Made by a program: the position numbers and the translations under genes. Source: Lachnospiraceae bacterium UBA3772 (GTDB lineage Bacteria; Bacillota; Clostridia; Lachnospirales; Lachnospiraceae). From it: a stretch of DNA of 28,532 nucleotides. The stretch is taken from positions 1 to 28,532 of the forward strand of contig DFFQ01000222.1 in assembly GCA_002371025.1 (NCBI GenBank). Reading direction: 5' to 3'. Below, one piece after another: positions 16,207 through 24,169 of the stretch. Each line of letters opens with the position of its first letter. The stretch's first letter is position 1. The notes under the pieces are model-generated. The model was not told where the DNA came from. It made no database searches and worked only from the letters and a program-made list of their open reading frames with translations.

Positions 16207-16971
16207 ATGACATCTGTATTAATAGTAGATGATGAAAAATATGTAAGAATGGGAATAATAAGCGAAACTGACTGGTCTCTTATTGGCTGTGAAGTAGTAG
16301 GAGAAGCTTCCAACGGCCTTGAAGCTTTGGAAAAAGCTGAAACCTTACGTCCAGATCTTATCATTTCTGATATCCGTATGCCTAAAATGGACGGCATAGA
16401 ATTTTCAACTAAATATTTAGAAAAACATCCTGATACCAAGATCATCTTTCTTACTGCCTATAATGATTTTGAATATGCAAGACAGGCCATCAGGATTGGT
16501 GTATCAGACTATCTGCTCAAGCCTTTTCAGGACGGAGAGCTTGAAGCCTCCATCCAGAGACTTCTTCATGTTAATAATACAACCATGTCAGAAATCGCAG
16601 CTTTAGAAAATGAACTTGTGCCCCTTAAAGCTAAGGCGGAAATCTCAAATAAATATGTTCAGAATGCCATTGAATATATTGAGAAACATTTTCATAATTC
16701 AGATTTCAGCATAGGTAAATTAGCTGAATCCATGGGAGTCAGCGAAGGTCACATCAGCCGTCTCTTTAAGTCAGAGACCGGAATCAGTATAAATAACTAT
16801 CTGACAAGATATAGGATCAGAAAAGCCATGGATTATCTAAAGGATGTATCAGTTAAAGTATATGAAGTTGCTGATATGATCGGTTATCAGGATATCGCAT
16901 ACTTTTCAAATACCTTTAAGAAGCTTGTAGGAAAATCCCCATCTGATTATCAGTCAAATGGAATCCTCTAA
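16207..16971 (+). CDS. AraC-type response regulator (HptR-like)
   Basis: This 254-residue regulator has a receiver at residues 1-120 (acidic DD at 8-9, Asp55 in IISDIRMPKMDG, conserved Lys in YLLKPF), a short linker, then an AraC DNA-binding domain at about 155-254 (GVSEGHISRLFKSETG and IGYQDIAYFSNTFKKLVGKSP). It is half the size of the YesN protein in this window, lacking the middle domain, which is the HptR layout. It lies 3 bp after the kinase gene. The likely target is the transporter operon starting 134 bp downstream, whose promoter has a perfect -10 but poor -35. Confidence 0.93.
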   Translation: MTSVLIVDDEKYVRMGIISETDWSLIGCEVVGEASNGLEALEKAETLRPDLIISDIRMPKMDGIEFSTKYLEKHPDTKIIFLTAYNDFEYARQAIRIGVSDYLLKPFQDGELEASIQRLLHVNNTTMSEIAALENELVPLKAKAEISNKYVQNAIEYIEKHFHNSDFSIGKLAESMGVSEGHISRLFKSETGISINNYLTRYRIRKAMDYLKDVSVKVYEVADMIGYQDIAYFSNTFKKLVGKSPSDYQSNGIL

Positions 16972-17012
16972 AAAGTTGTTGGTTTTTTACAAAAAATATC
17001 AGTTTTGTCCTC

Positions 17013-17041
17013 TCAAAATATTTCATTTGCACAACTATAAT
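17013..17041 (+). promoter_or_regulatory. Activator-type promoter of the second transporter operon
   Basis: TCAAAA (17013-17018), a 17-nt spacer and TATAAT (17036-17041). A perfect -10 with a weak -35 suggests dependence on the HptR-like regulator. An octamer TAGTCAAA repeated 21 bp apart (17049-17056 and 17070-17077) lies downstream of the -10. Confidence 0.5.
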
Positions 17042-17104
17042 CTAAACATAGTCAAAAACGAAACGGATTTAGTCAAACAAATAAAATATTTTAGGAGGAA
17101 CAAT

Positions 17105-18490
17105 ATGAAGAAAAGACTATTATCTACAATTCTTTCATTCACCCTTGTTGCATCAACTTTTGCAGGGTGTGGAAGCTCTGGAAATAATAACCAGGGAAAC
17201 AATAATTCAGATCCAGGATCTGGTAATGGAGCATCTTCTTCTGATGCATCCAATCTCACAGGAATCGACGCCATAATTAAAGAAGCTGAAGGCATGTCCA
17301 TGGAGGAACTTGCAAAGAAAGCTATCGAAGAATCAAATGGCAAAACTTTCTATGGAGTAGGAAATTCAAGCCGAGGCAAGAATGCCCTTCCATCATTTAT
17401 TGAATATCTTCAGACAATCGATCCAAATTACAAATTAGAATTTGAGTGGCAGCAGCCAAAGAACAACAAGATTTTTGAGCAGCTTACATCTGATTCATTA
17501 AAGAGCGAAGGTACATTTGCCATGACTCTTATTCAGGACGGAAATCAGATTCAGACTAAGATGGTTGATACAGGAATCTTAAAAACTTACATTCCTAAGG
17601 AATGGGCTGAAGCAAATAACACAACAGCTGATGCCTATACAGGTTTTCTTCCACTTCAGACACTTAATAAAGTATTCATGTATAACAATACAGGAAGCGC
17701 AACTTATACCAATTGCTGGGATTTCGTATATGAAGGTTCACATCCTCTCTTTATGGGTGTTGACTCAGAAATAGTTGGTAAAAACTTCCTTATGATGCTT
17801 ACTCAGGATAAATATGCTACATGGCTTAAAGAAGCTTATGACGCTTTAGATGATACAAAGAAAGCTTATTTTGATCCAACAATAAAGGAAATGCAGGCAG
17901 ATGCTACTGATCTTGGTCTTGGCGCCAACGGAGCTTATGCTCTTGCATGGATCAAACTCTATGTTAACAACTACAATGAACAGACTGATGACGGTCCTAT
18001 CTGTAACACTCTTGTTGATGCTTCAGCTAAGGATCAGTCCGGACTTCTTGTTTATTCTAAGCTCCGTTCAGTTGAAGAATCATCTTCTGTTTCTGTTAAA
18101 AATGTAAATGTAGCAGCATATCAGGATGGTTACAAAGGAATCGGCGGATATGGTTACTGCCATTATCTTTTCGTAACAAAGAACAGCCCTCTTCCTTGGA
18201 CAGCATGTGCATTCATCGCTTATATGACTTGCACAGAAAAAGGATTTGAGCCTTGGGGCAAAGACATGGGCGGCTATTCATCAAACCCTGAAGTTGCAAA
18301 AGAAATTGAAGCAACATTTAAGCATTCCGAAGGCGGTGGAACAGATTTCCCTGCAAAGAATGACCGCGGATTTGAATGGTGGTCAACAACAGGTGAACTG
18401 GTTCTCGAAGATCCTACTTATTGCTCAGAAGTAGCATTCTCTGTCGGCAGCTGGATTGACGTACTGGATCACTATTCAGCAGGCGAATAA
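17105..18490 (+). CDS. Solute-binding lipoprotein of the AfuABC-like transporter
   Basis: This 461-residue extracellular binding protein supplies the permease encoded next. The start is the ATG at 17105, which has AGGAGG 6 nt upstream and opens a proper signal peptide with lipobox (TFAGC, Cys about residue 22); in-frame sequence upstream to 16958 has no ribosome site and lies in the promoter. An Asn/Gly/Ser-rich linker of about 30 residues follows. The mature part is diverged but reads as a type II binding protein (FEQLTSDSLKSEGTFAMTLI, MYNNTGSATYTNCWDF, AFIAYMTCTEKGFEPW). It is about 100 residues longer than AfuA-type proteins. It is distinct from the sensor-associated binding protein at 13370. 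Substrate is inferred only from context: perhaps phosphorylated sugars or another organophosphate. Confidence 0.85.
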   Translation: MKKRLLSTILSFTLVASTFAGCGSSGNNNQGNNNSDPGSGNGASSSDASNLTGIDAIIKEAEGMSMEELAKKAIEESNGKTFYGVGNSSRGKNALPSFIEYLQTIDPNYKLEFEWQQPKNNKIFEQLTSDSLKSEGTFAMTLIQDGNQIQTKMVDTGILKTYIPKEWAEANNTTADAYTGFLPLQTLNKVFMYNNTGSATYTNCWDFVYEGSHPLFMGVDSEIVGKNFLMMLTQDKYATWLKEAYDALDDTKKAYFDPTIKEMQADATDLGLGANGAYALAWIKLYVNNYNEQTDDGPICNTLVDASAKDQSGLLVYSKLRSVEESSSVSVKNVNVAAYQDGYKGIGGYGYCHYLFVTKNSPLPWTACAFIAYMTCTEKGFEPWGKDMGGYSSNPEVAKEIEATFKHSEGGGTDFPAKNDRGFEWWSTTGELVLEDPTYCSEVAFSVGSWIDVLDHYSAGE

Positions 18491-18510
18491 ACGCATTCCT
18501 TTACTTAAAT

Positions 18511-18541
18511 AGGTGCCAGTTTTACCACCTGGCACCTTTTC
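18511..18541 (+). terminator. Intercistronic terminator/attenuator after the binding-protein gene
   Basis: A 9-bp perfect stem (18511-18519 with 18529-18537), 9-nt loop and TTTT run lie 20 bp after the stop of the binding-protein gene. It probably terminates most transcripts, letting a fraction continue into permease and ATPase. Confidence 0.8.
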
Positions 18542-18571
18542 TATAATCATTACTTAATTACCCTACTAACG

Positions 18572-18599
18572 CAACGTCAGATATTTATATCTGGCGTTG
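18572..18599 (+). other. Second hairpin in the binding protein-permease gap
   Basis: An 11-bp stem with one wobble pair (18572-18582 with 18589-18599) has no T-run. It could protect the 3' segment encoding permease and ATPase after processing, or hide the permease ribosome site (AGAGG, about 18616). Confidence 0.55.
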
Positions 18600-18632
18600 T
18601 CCCTAAAAAGAGCTTAAGAAAGAGGTCCCCTA

Positions 18633-20459
18633 ATGGAAACAATAGTTAAACCAGACAAAAGGGCGATTGTAAAAAATAAGATAAAGACATGGTTTTCCCA
18701 GCCTCATAACATCATACTTTTGTTATTCGGGATTGTTCTTACTTTTAGTACCGTCGCTCCAATTGTCGCAATCATAAAAGATACATTTGCAATTCATCCT
18801 GGCACTATCGACCAGCATCTTACGAAAAAAACAACAGGCTACTCCGTTGTTAATTATATCGATCTTTTTACCAGCAGACTTGCCAAAACAAATCTCTGGA
18901 TCCCACTTCTCAACACATTTCTTCTTGCAGTTCTTACATGTCTTATATCTATCATCTTCGGTGGATTATTTGCATTCCTTGTAACAAGAACCAATATGAA
19001 ATTTAAGAAGTATCTCAGTTCAATCTTTATTTTTCCATATATCATGCCGCAGTGGACTCTGGCGGTTGTATGGCAGCACATGTTTTATTCAAATAAAATA
19101 ACCGGTACTTCAGATGGTCTCATCGCTTCCCTTTTCCATATCTGTTTTCCACATTGGTGGTGTCAGGGGCTCTTCCCTAGCGCCGTAGTACTTGGTCTTC
19201 ACTATGCACCATTTGCTTACATCCTTATAGGTGGAATATTTAAAAATATGGATGCTAACCTGGAAGAAGCGGCAACCATCCTTGATACACCTAAGTGGAA
19301 GATAATGTTTAAGGTTACTCTTCCAATGATCAAACCAGCGATACTCTCAACCATTCTCCTTGTATTCGGAAGTGCCATGGGTAGTTATCCTGTACCACAT
19401 TATTTAAATCTTACTACTCTTTCAACCAAGTACATCTCAATGAACAGTAAATATACTGGTGAAGCAAGTATTCTTGCCATAATCATGATGCTCTTCGGAG
19501 TACTTATCCTTGGTATGAATCAGATGTCTCTTAAGAGTAGAAAAAACTATACAACTGTTACTGGTAAGTCAGGACAGTTAACAAAACTTTCTATCGGAAA
19601 AGCCGGAAAATACATTGTAGGTATCATTTTCATCCTGATCACATTCTTTACAAGTATCTGGCCAATTCTTCTCTTTGCATTAGAGACTTTTCTCCCTAAT
19701 CCAGGAGATTACAGCTTCCTTTACACAAAGGATTTTGCAAACCTCACTACTAAATGGTGGGTAACTAAACAGAATGCAGGGGACAGCGCCTTATATGGTC
19801 AGGCAGGTATCCTTTACAACAAGACCATCTGGCACGCTTTTCTTGGAACCCTTCTTCTTGCGTTAGTATGTGCTCTCATTGCAGGTACTATCGGAACACT
19901 TATTGGTTATTCAGTTGCCAAGAAGAGACGAAGCAAATGGGCTAACTACGTTAACAATATGGCATTCCTTCCATATCTCATGCCATCTCTTGCTGTTGGT
20001 GCAGCCTTCTTCATCCTCTTCTCAAATGAGCATATAAATCTGTTTAATACTTACACTCTGCTGATCATCGCAGGTGTAGTTAAATATATACCTTTTGCTT
20101 CAAGAAGTTCACTTAATTCAATGCTTCAGATAAGCAACGAACTCGAAGAAGCAGCTATAATCCAGAATACTCCTTGGATCAAGAGAATGACCAGAATTAT
20201 AATTCCTATCCAGAAGTCATCTATCATCAGTGGATATCTTCTTCCATTTATGACATGTCTTAGAGAATTATCTCTCTTCCTTCTCCTTTGTACTCAGGGA
20301 TTCATTCTTTCAACAACTCTTGATTACTTTGATGAGATGGGACTTTACGCATTTTCAAGTGCCATCAACTTAATACTCATCGTTACAATACTTATTTTTA
20401 ATACATTAGTTAACAAGCTTACAGGCGCCAGCCTTGACAGCGGTATTGGAGGAAAATAA
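18633..20459 (+). CDS. Fused two-domain ABC permease (FbpB/AfuB-like)
   Basis: This 608-residue inner-membrane permease has two homologous halves of about six helices, as in FbpB/AfuB. Each half carries its ATPase-docking EAA loop: EEAATILDTPKWKIMFKVTLP in the first and EEAAIIQNTPWIKRMTRIIIP in the second. It has no separate partner, so one chain should make the whole pore with two copies of the ATPase. The ATG has AGAGG 9 nt upstream. It is a little longer than typical FbpB-type proteins (about 500-560), with an extended extracellular stretch near residues 340-400. Its stop is 1 bp before the ATPase start, giving tight coupling. Confidence 0.93.
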   Translation: METIVKPDKRAIVKNKIKTWFSQPHNIILLLFGIVLTFSTVAPIVAIIKDTFAIHPGTIDQHLTKKTTGYSVVNYIDLFTSRLAKTNLWIPLLNTFLLAVLTCLISIIFGGLFAFLVTRTNMKFKKYLSSIFIFPYIMPQWTLAVVWQHMFYSNKITGTSDGLIASLFHICFPHWWCQGLFPSAVVLGLHYAPFAYILIGGIFKNMDANLEEAATILDTPKWKIMFKVTLPMIKPAILSTILLVFGSAMGSYPVPHYLNLTTLSTKYISMNSKYTGEASILAIIMMLFGVLILGMNQMSLKSRKNYTTVTGKSGQLTKLSIGKAGKYIVGIIFILITFFTSIWPILLFALETFLPNPGDYSFLYTKDFANLTTKWWVTKQNAGDSALYGQAGILYNKTIWHAFLGTLLLALVCALIAGTIGTLIGYSVAKKRRSKWANYVNNMAFLPYLMPSLAVGAAFFILFSNEHINLFNTYTLLIIAGVVKYIPFASRSSLNSMLQISNELEEAAIIQNTPWIKRMTRIIIPIQKSSIISGYLLPFMTCLRELSLFLLLCTQGFILSTTLDYFDEMGLYAFSSAINLILIVTILIFNTLVNKLTGASLDSGIGGK

Positions 20460-20460
20460 T

Positions 20461-22110
20461 ATGCCAGAAATCAGACTTGAACATATAACAAAGCGCTGGG
20501 GAAAATTCTTCGGCGTAGATAACATTTCACTTTCTATACCTGATAATTCATTTATCACTCTTCTTGGCCCATCAGGATGCGGAAAAACAACCCTTCTTCG
20601 TATGATCGCAGGCCTTGAAACACCAACTGAAGGCCGTATCGTAATAGGCAATAAAGTAGTATTTGACTCAAATGCAGGAATAAATGTCCCTGCCAACAAA
20701 CGTAAGGTAGGTTTTTTGTTCCAGAACTATGCTCTTTGGCCAAACATGACAGTTTATGAGAATATCGCTTTTGGTCTTAAGAATATCAACGAAGAAATGC
20801 CATCAATTGATCCTTTAGCCAAGCAGACTTCAGATATTATGAATGCACTTGAAAATGGCGACAGGATAAAGGAAGTTATTGAAGATTGTCGTGATAAGAC
20901 TAAGAAGATAGATGAAAAGAAAGCCTATATAAAACTTATCGATGCTTTTAATCTTTCAATCTATTCAGCAAAGGAATTATTTAACTTAAAGATTCACGAA
21001 GCTGCAAACCCTGCGATTACAGCCAAAGAACATCTCGCAGAGTATAAGAAAACATATAATAAGATCATGAATGAGCATGCAGCTAACGGAATTGTATTAA
21101 ATGAAAAATTCCAGTTAGTTAAAGGCAAGGAATTAGTTGTTACAAAGAGAAAGCTTACAAAAGAAGAGATTGATTCCCGTGTTCGCTCCTGCTCAAGAAT
21201 TGTAAAAATCGGTATGTTTATGGATCGTTACCCAGCTGAACTTTCAGGTGGTCAGCAGCAAAGAGTTGCAATCGCCCGTACTCTTGCACCAGAGCCACAG
21301 GTTCTCTTCATGGACGAGCCTCTTTCAAATCTCGATGCAAAACTTCGTCTCGAAATGAGATATGAATTACAACGACTCCATGTTGAAACAGGAAGCACCT
21401 TCGTATATGTTACTCATGATCAGATGGAAGCCATGACTCTTGCCACAAGGATCTGTCTTATAAACAATGGTGTTCTTCAGCAATATGCTGCACCACTGGA
21501 TGTTTACAACAAACCAGCTAACCTCTTTGTAGCCGATTTCGTTGGTAACCCTTCAATCAACTTTATCGATGCCTTTGGAACTCAGGATGTAGATGGAACT
21601 ATTCCTCTTAAAATGCTTGGAAATAGAAAAGTTAAATTCATTCCAAAAGCAAAGATAAATGTAAGGGATTGGCGTAAAAATGTTGAAAATGAAGAAGATA
21701 ATAAAAAGAAAGCTGAATTAAAGCGTTTATCAGTGAAAGGTGCTGTTGAAAAGTCAAATAAAGACGAAGTATTCAAATACCATATCTATAAAGTGGATGA
21801 ACAGGACGACTCCCTTGCTTCAGAGTCTGTTATCACAGATGAAGATTATGTACTTGCCATCCGCCCTGAAGCTATCACAGTTACACCTGCAGGAAAGATA
21901 AAGGCCACAGTATACGGTGCCATGCCAACAGGTATGGAGTCCACACTTAAACTTAGAGTTGGCGATTTTCTTCTTACAAGCGTAGTATTTGGGAACAGCA
22001 TTTACCATATCGGAGATGAAGTAAATATAAACATCAGCGATAATTCAGTTCTCTTATTCGACGCCCGCTGCGGCAAGCTCATAACATCAGGATCATTATA
22101 TCTTTATTAG
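20461..22110 (+). CDS. ABC transporter ATPase with a large insertion in the helical domain
   Basis: This 549-residue ATPase partners the permease above. The start is the ATG at 20461, with GGAGG inside the permease's last codons. Motifs: Walker A GPSGCGKTT (36-44), Q-loop Gln88 in LFQNYALWPNMTVYENIAFGL, signature LSGGQQQRVAIARTL (261-275), Walker B VLFMDEPLSNLD (281-292), switch His319. In MalK/FbpC proteins Q-loop and signature are about 50 residues apart; here they are 173 apart because of a charged, probably helical insertion at about 112-230. Sequence then resumes normally (EEIDSRVRSC). A C-terminal TOBE-like region (about 365-549) also contains a charged extra stretch (about 405-450). 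Both inserts are in frame, and all catalytic residues are intact. Confidence 0.92.
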   Translation: MPEIRLEHITKRWGKFFGVDNISLSIPDNSFITLLGPSGCGKTTLLRMIAGLETPTEGRIVIGNKVVFDSNAGINVPANKRKVGFLFQNYALWPNMTVYENIAFGLKNINEEMPSIDPLAKQTSDIMNALENGDRIKEVIEDCRDKTKKIDEKKAYIKLIDAFNLSIYSAKELFNLKIHEAANPAITAKEHLAEYKKTYNKIMNEHAANGIVLNEKFQLVKGKELVVTKRKLTKEEIDSRVRSCSRIVKIGMFMDRYPAELSGGQQQRVAIARTLAPEPQVLFMDEPLSNLDAKLRLEMRYELQRLHVETGSTFVYVTHDQMEAMTLATRICLINNGVLQQYAAPLDVYNKPANLFVADFVGNPSINFIDAFGTQDVDGTIPLKMLGNRKVKFIPKAKINVRDWRKNVENEEDNKKKAELKRLSVKGAVEKSNKDEVFKYHIYKVDEQDDSLASESVITDEDYVLAIRPEAITVTPAGKIKATVYGAMPTGMESTLKLRVGDFLLTSVVFGNSIYHIGDEVNINISDNSVLLFDARCGKLITSGSLYLY

Positions 22111-22137
22111 TCACATTGATACCCATTTTAATATAAT

Positions 22138-22188
22138 AGCCCTCACTGGAGTATTTGTTAAATTCCCACTCCAATGAGGGCTTTTATA
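22138..22188 (+). terminator. Terminator of the second transporter operon
   Basis: A 15-bp stem with one mismatch (22138-22152 with 22168-22182) and a T-run lies 27 bp after the ATPase stop. On the minus strand it also sits just after the galactanase gene and could stop transcription from both sides. Confidence 0.88.
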
Positions 22189-22216
22189 ATATCTTTTATT
22201 GCTTGTCTGTTATTTT

Positions 22217-24067
22217 CTAGTCACCAATTCTATATAATGCAAAGTTGTCTACGGTTCCCCAGCTTGTAGGATTTGATTTAATCCTTACACCTATAGTAAG
22301 TTTTCCATCTGTTACCTTAATCTCTGGAATTGTTGGATTCTTCCAGTCAATATAAGATGTAAGTTTAAATGGATCAACCTGCTCACCCTCACTTGTTACA
22401 GCATATAATTCAAAAGTGTTATCTCCTTTAAAATCTCCTCCTTGAGAAAATGCCGTAAGATAATATGTTCCTGGTTCAAGGTCCGTAAATTCCTGTTCAA
22501 TTGAGAAATCCATATCTGAATCTGCTGAATAAAAATGGAATGAATAATCCCCTTCATAGGCATCCTCAGGTTTTTTAAAGAAATCTGTAGGATTTGTTTC
22601 TCCCTGATATGTTACCTTCCACATAGAAGTATCTGCATCTTCAAATCCAGGATTTTTTATAATATTTGGCAGGTCAGCATACTTATTTACTTCCTCTGTT
22701 GTTTCCTCTTCTACTACTGCAGGTATATACTCTTTTGCAGACTCTTTATTTGTTCCGTATTTTAAATATTTCCATACATTTATTGATGCTAAAGGATGTC
22801 CCGTAAAATCAAAGAATGCCTGATTATCCCAGGAGCATCCTCCATAATAAAGGCCTGCATCATCAGGATCATAATCAGAAGCAAAACTACTTGCCCAGCC
22901 GCTGCCATATTTTTCCCAGATAGAAGAATTATCAGCATCTGCTGCGCCTACAGGAAGCCACGCTCCTTCCCAATAGAATACACCGATAGCACCGGCTTCA
23001 TTTGCAGCAGCAACCACATCTCTTATGATACTGGCCTGCCCCTGAGGTGTAGCTGGATATCCATCTACAAGGTCCGTCGTTCCTTTAAGGCTGTTGGATG
23101 TTCCATCTCCATCTTCTGAAGTGTAGCAATAAGAAGTCTCCGCTATCATTACCTTCTTTCCATAATCATTAATGATCTTACTTACAACTGTCTTCATATT
23201 ATCAAATGATCCATCCCAGAAAGGATAGTATGAAAGACCGATCACGTCATAATCAACTTCACTCTTTGCAAGACCTTGAACAAGACCATATAATTTTAAT
23301 GGCTCTGTTATCCTGGTGTAGTGTACGACTATGGCAATATCCTTATCTTTCTTAGCTGATACCTCTCTTGCAGCCTTACTTCCAGAACAAAGAAGTTTAT
23401 TTACATTATCAATATTTTTTTCATCACACATTCCATAATTGATCTCATTTCCAATCTGAACCATGGAAACATCTACGCCCTCATCTAAAAGCTTTGTAAG
23501 ACTTTCTGAAGTATATTGATAAAGTGCCTCGCTCTTTTCATCCAGACTCATATTCTGCCATGCCTTAGGTGCATGCTGCCTCTTAGGATCTGCCCAAAAA
23601 TCGGAATAATGGAAATCTATGCAAACCTTCATATTGTAACTGGTTGCTCTTTTTCCAATCTCAATAGCAGTAGCCAGATCATTATTACCACCCCCATATC
23701 CATTTCCATTTTTGTCATATGGATCATTCCAAACACGGATCCTTATATAATTAACCCCCGCCTCTGCAAAGGTCTTAAGTGGATCCTGTTCCTTACCATC
23801 AAAACCGTAATACTTAACTCCACTCTTTTCTTCTACAATAAGTGAAGAAGCGTCCATTCCCCTTATAAAATCATCCTCTATCCCGGGAACAGCTTCAATA
23901 TAAACATCTGAATCTTCCGGTCCTTCAGGCAATTTAACTTCAAATGCGGTCGAAATCTCTTCTTTATTGTCTGTAGTAGTCTTCCCTGCATCATTCTTTT
24001 TGCATGAGCAGAGCATTGCCGCCATAGCCATACCAATAACAACTCCAGTAATCTTTCTTCTATTCAT
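22217..24067 (-). CDS. Arabinogalactan endo-beta-1,4-galactanase lipoprotein, GH53 plus C-terminal binding-like module
   Basis: This 616-residue cell-surface enzyme cuts beta-1,4-galactan side chains of pectin. I prefer the ATG at 24067 (GAGAGGA 8 nt upstream) over a TTG two codons earlier. The signal peptide ends in a lipobox-like LCSC (Cys about 22). The GH53 domain (about 65-430) shows IRGMDASSL, YIRIRVWNDPYD and CIDFHYSDFWADPKRQ; acid/base Glu208 in VQIGNEINYG and nucleophile Glu310 in MIAETSY fit the two-glutamate retaining mechanism. After an acidic Glu/Thr linker, residues about 468-616 form a beta-rich module (NPGFEDADTSMWKV to WGTVDNFALY) resembling CBM61-type galactan-binding modules. 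The ChvE-like transporter in this window could take up its products, though the two loci are not contiguous. Confidence 0.94.
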   Translation of the reverse strand: MNRRKITGVVIGMAMAAMLCSCKKNDAGKTTTDNKEEISTAFEVKLPEGPEDSDVYIEAVPGIEDDFIRGMDASSLIVEEKSGVKYYGFDGKEQDPLKTFAEAGVNYIRIRVWNDPYDKNGNGYGGGNNDLATAIEIGKRATSYNMKVCIDFHYSDFWADPKRQHAPKAWQNMSLDEKSEALYQYTSESLTKLLDEGVDVSMVQIGNEINYGMCDEKNIDNVNKLLCSGSKAAREVSAKKDKDIAIVVHYTRITEPLKLYGLVQGLAKSEVDYDVIGLSYYPFWDGSFDNMKTVVSKIINDYGKKVMIAETSYCYTSEDGDGTSNSLKGTTDLVDGYPATPQGQASIIRDVVAAANEAGAIGVFYWEGAWLPVGAADADNSSIWEKYGSGWASSFASDYDPDDAGLYYGGCSWDNQAFFDFTGHPLASINVWKYLKYGTNKESAKEYIPAVVEEETTEEVNKYADLPNIIKNPGFEDADTSMWKVTYQGETNPTDFFKKPEDAYEGDYSFHFYSADSDMDFSIEQEFTDLEPGTYYLTAFSQGGDFKGDNTFELYAVTSEGEQVDPFKLTSYIDWKNPTIPEIKVTDGKLTIGVRIKSNPTSWGTVDNFALYRIGD

Positions 24068-24105
24068 CAACAAGTTCCTCTCTTAGTAAAAATGATATTG
24101 AAAAG

Positions 24106-24167
24106 TAAAAAAGGACGCGAAGTACGCCAGCAGACTAACTGCACTTTGACGTACTTCACGTCCTTTA
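24106..24167 (-). terminator. Terminator of the ABC-F gene
   Basis: A long stem with one mismatch (24109-24125 with 24150-24166) is followed on the minus strand by six T. It starts 3 bp after the ABC-F stop. Only about 38 bp remain before the galactanase start, leaving little room for a galactanase promoter. Confidence 0.85.
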
Positions 24168-24169
24168 TA

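Noticed and set aside
16958..17104. N-terminal extension of the second binding protein
   Set aside because: No ribosome site; the stretch overlaps the preceding gene's end and the promoter, while the ATG at 17105 has a strong site and starts a signal peptide.
20434..20460. Earlier start for the ABC ATPase
   Set aside because: It would overlap the permease gene without a ribosome site; the ATG at 20461 has GGAGG and begins at the usual domain start.
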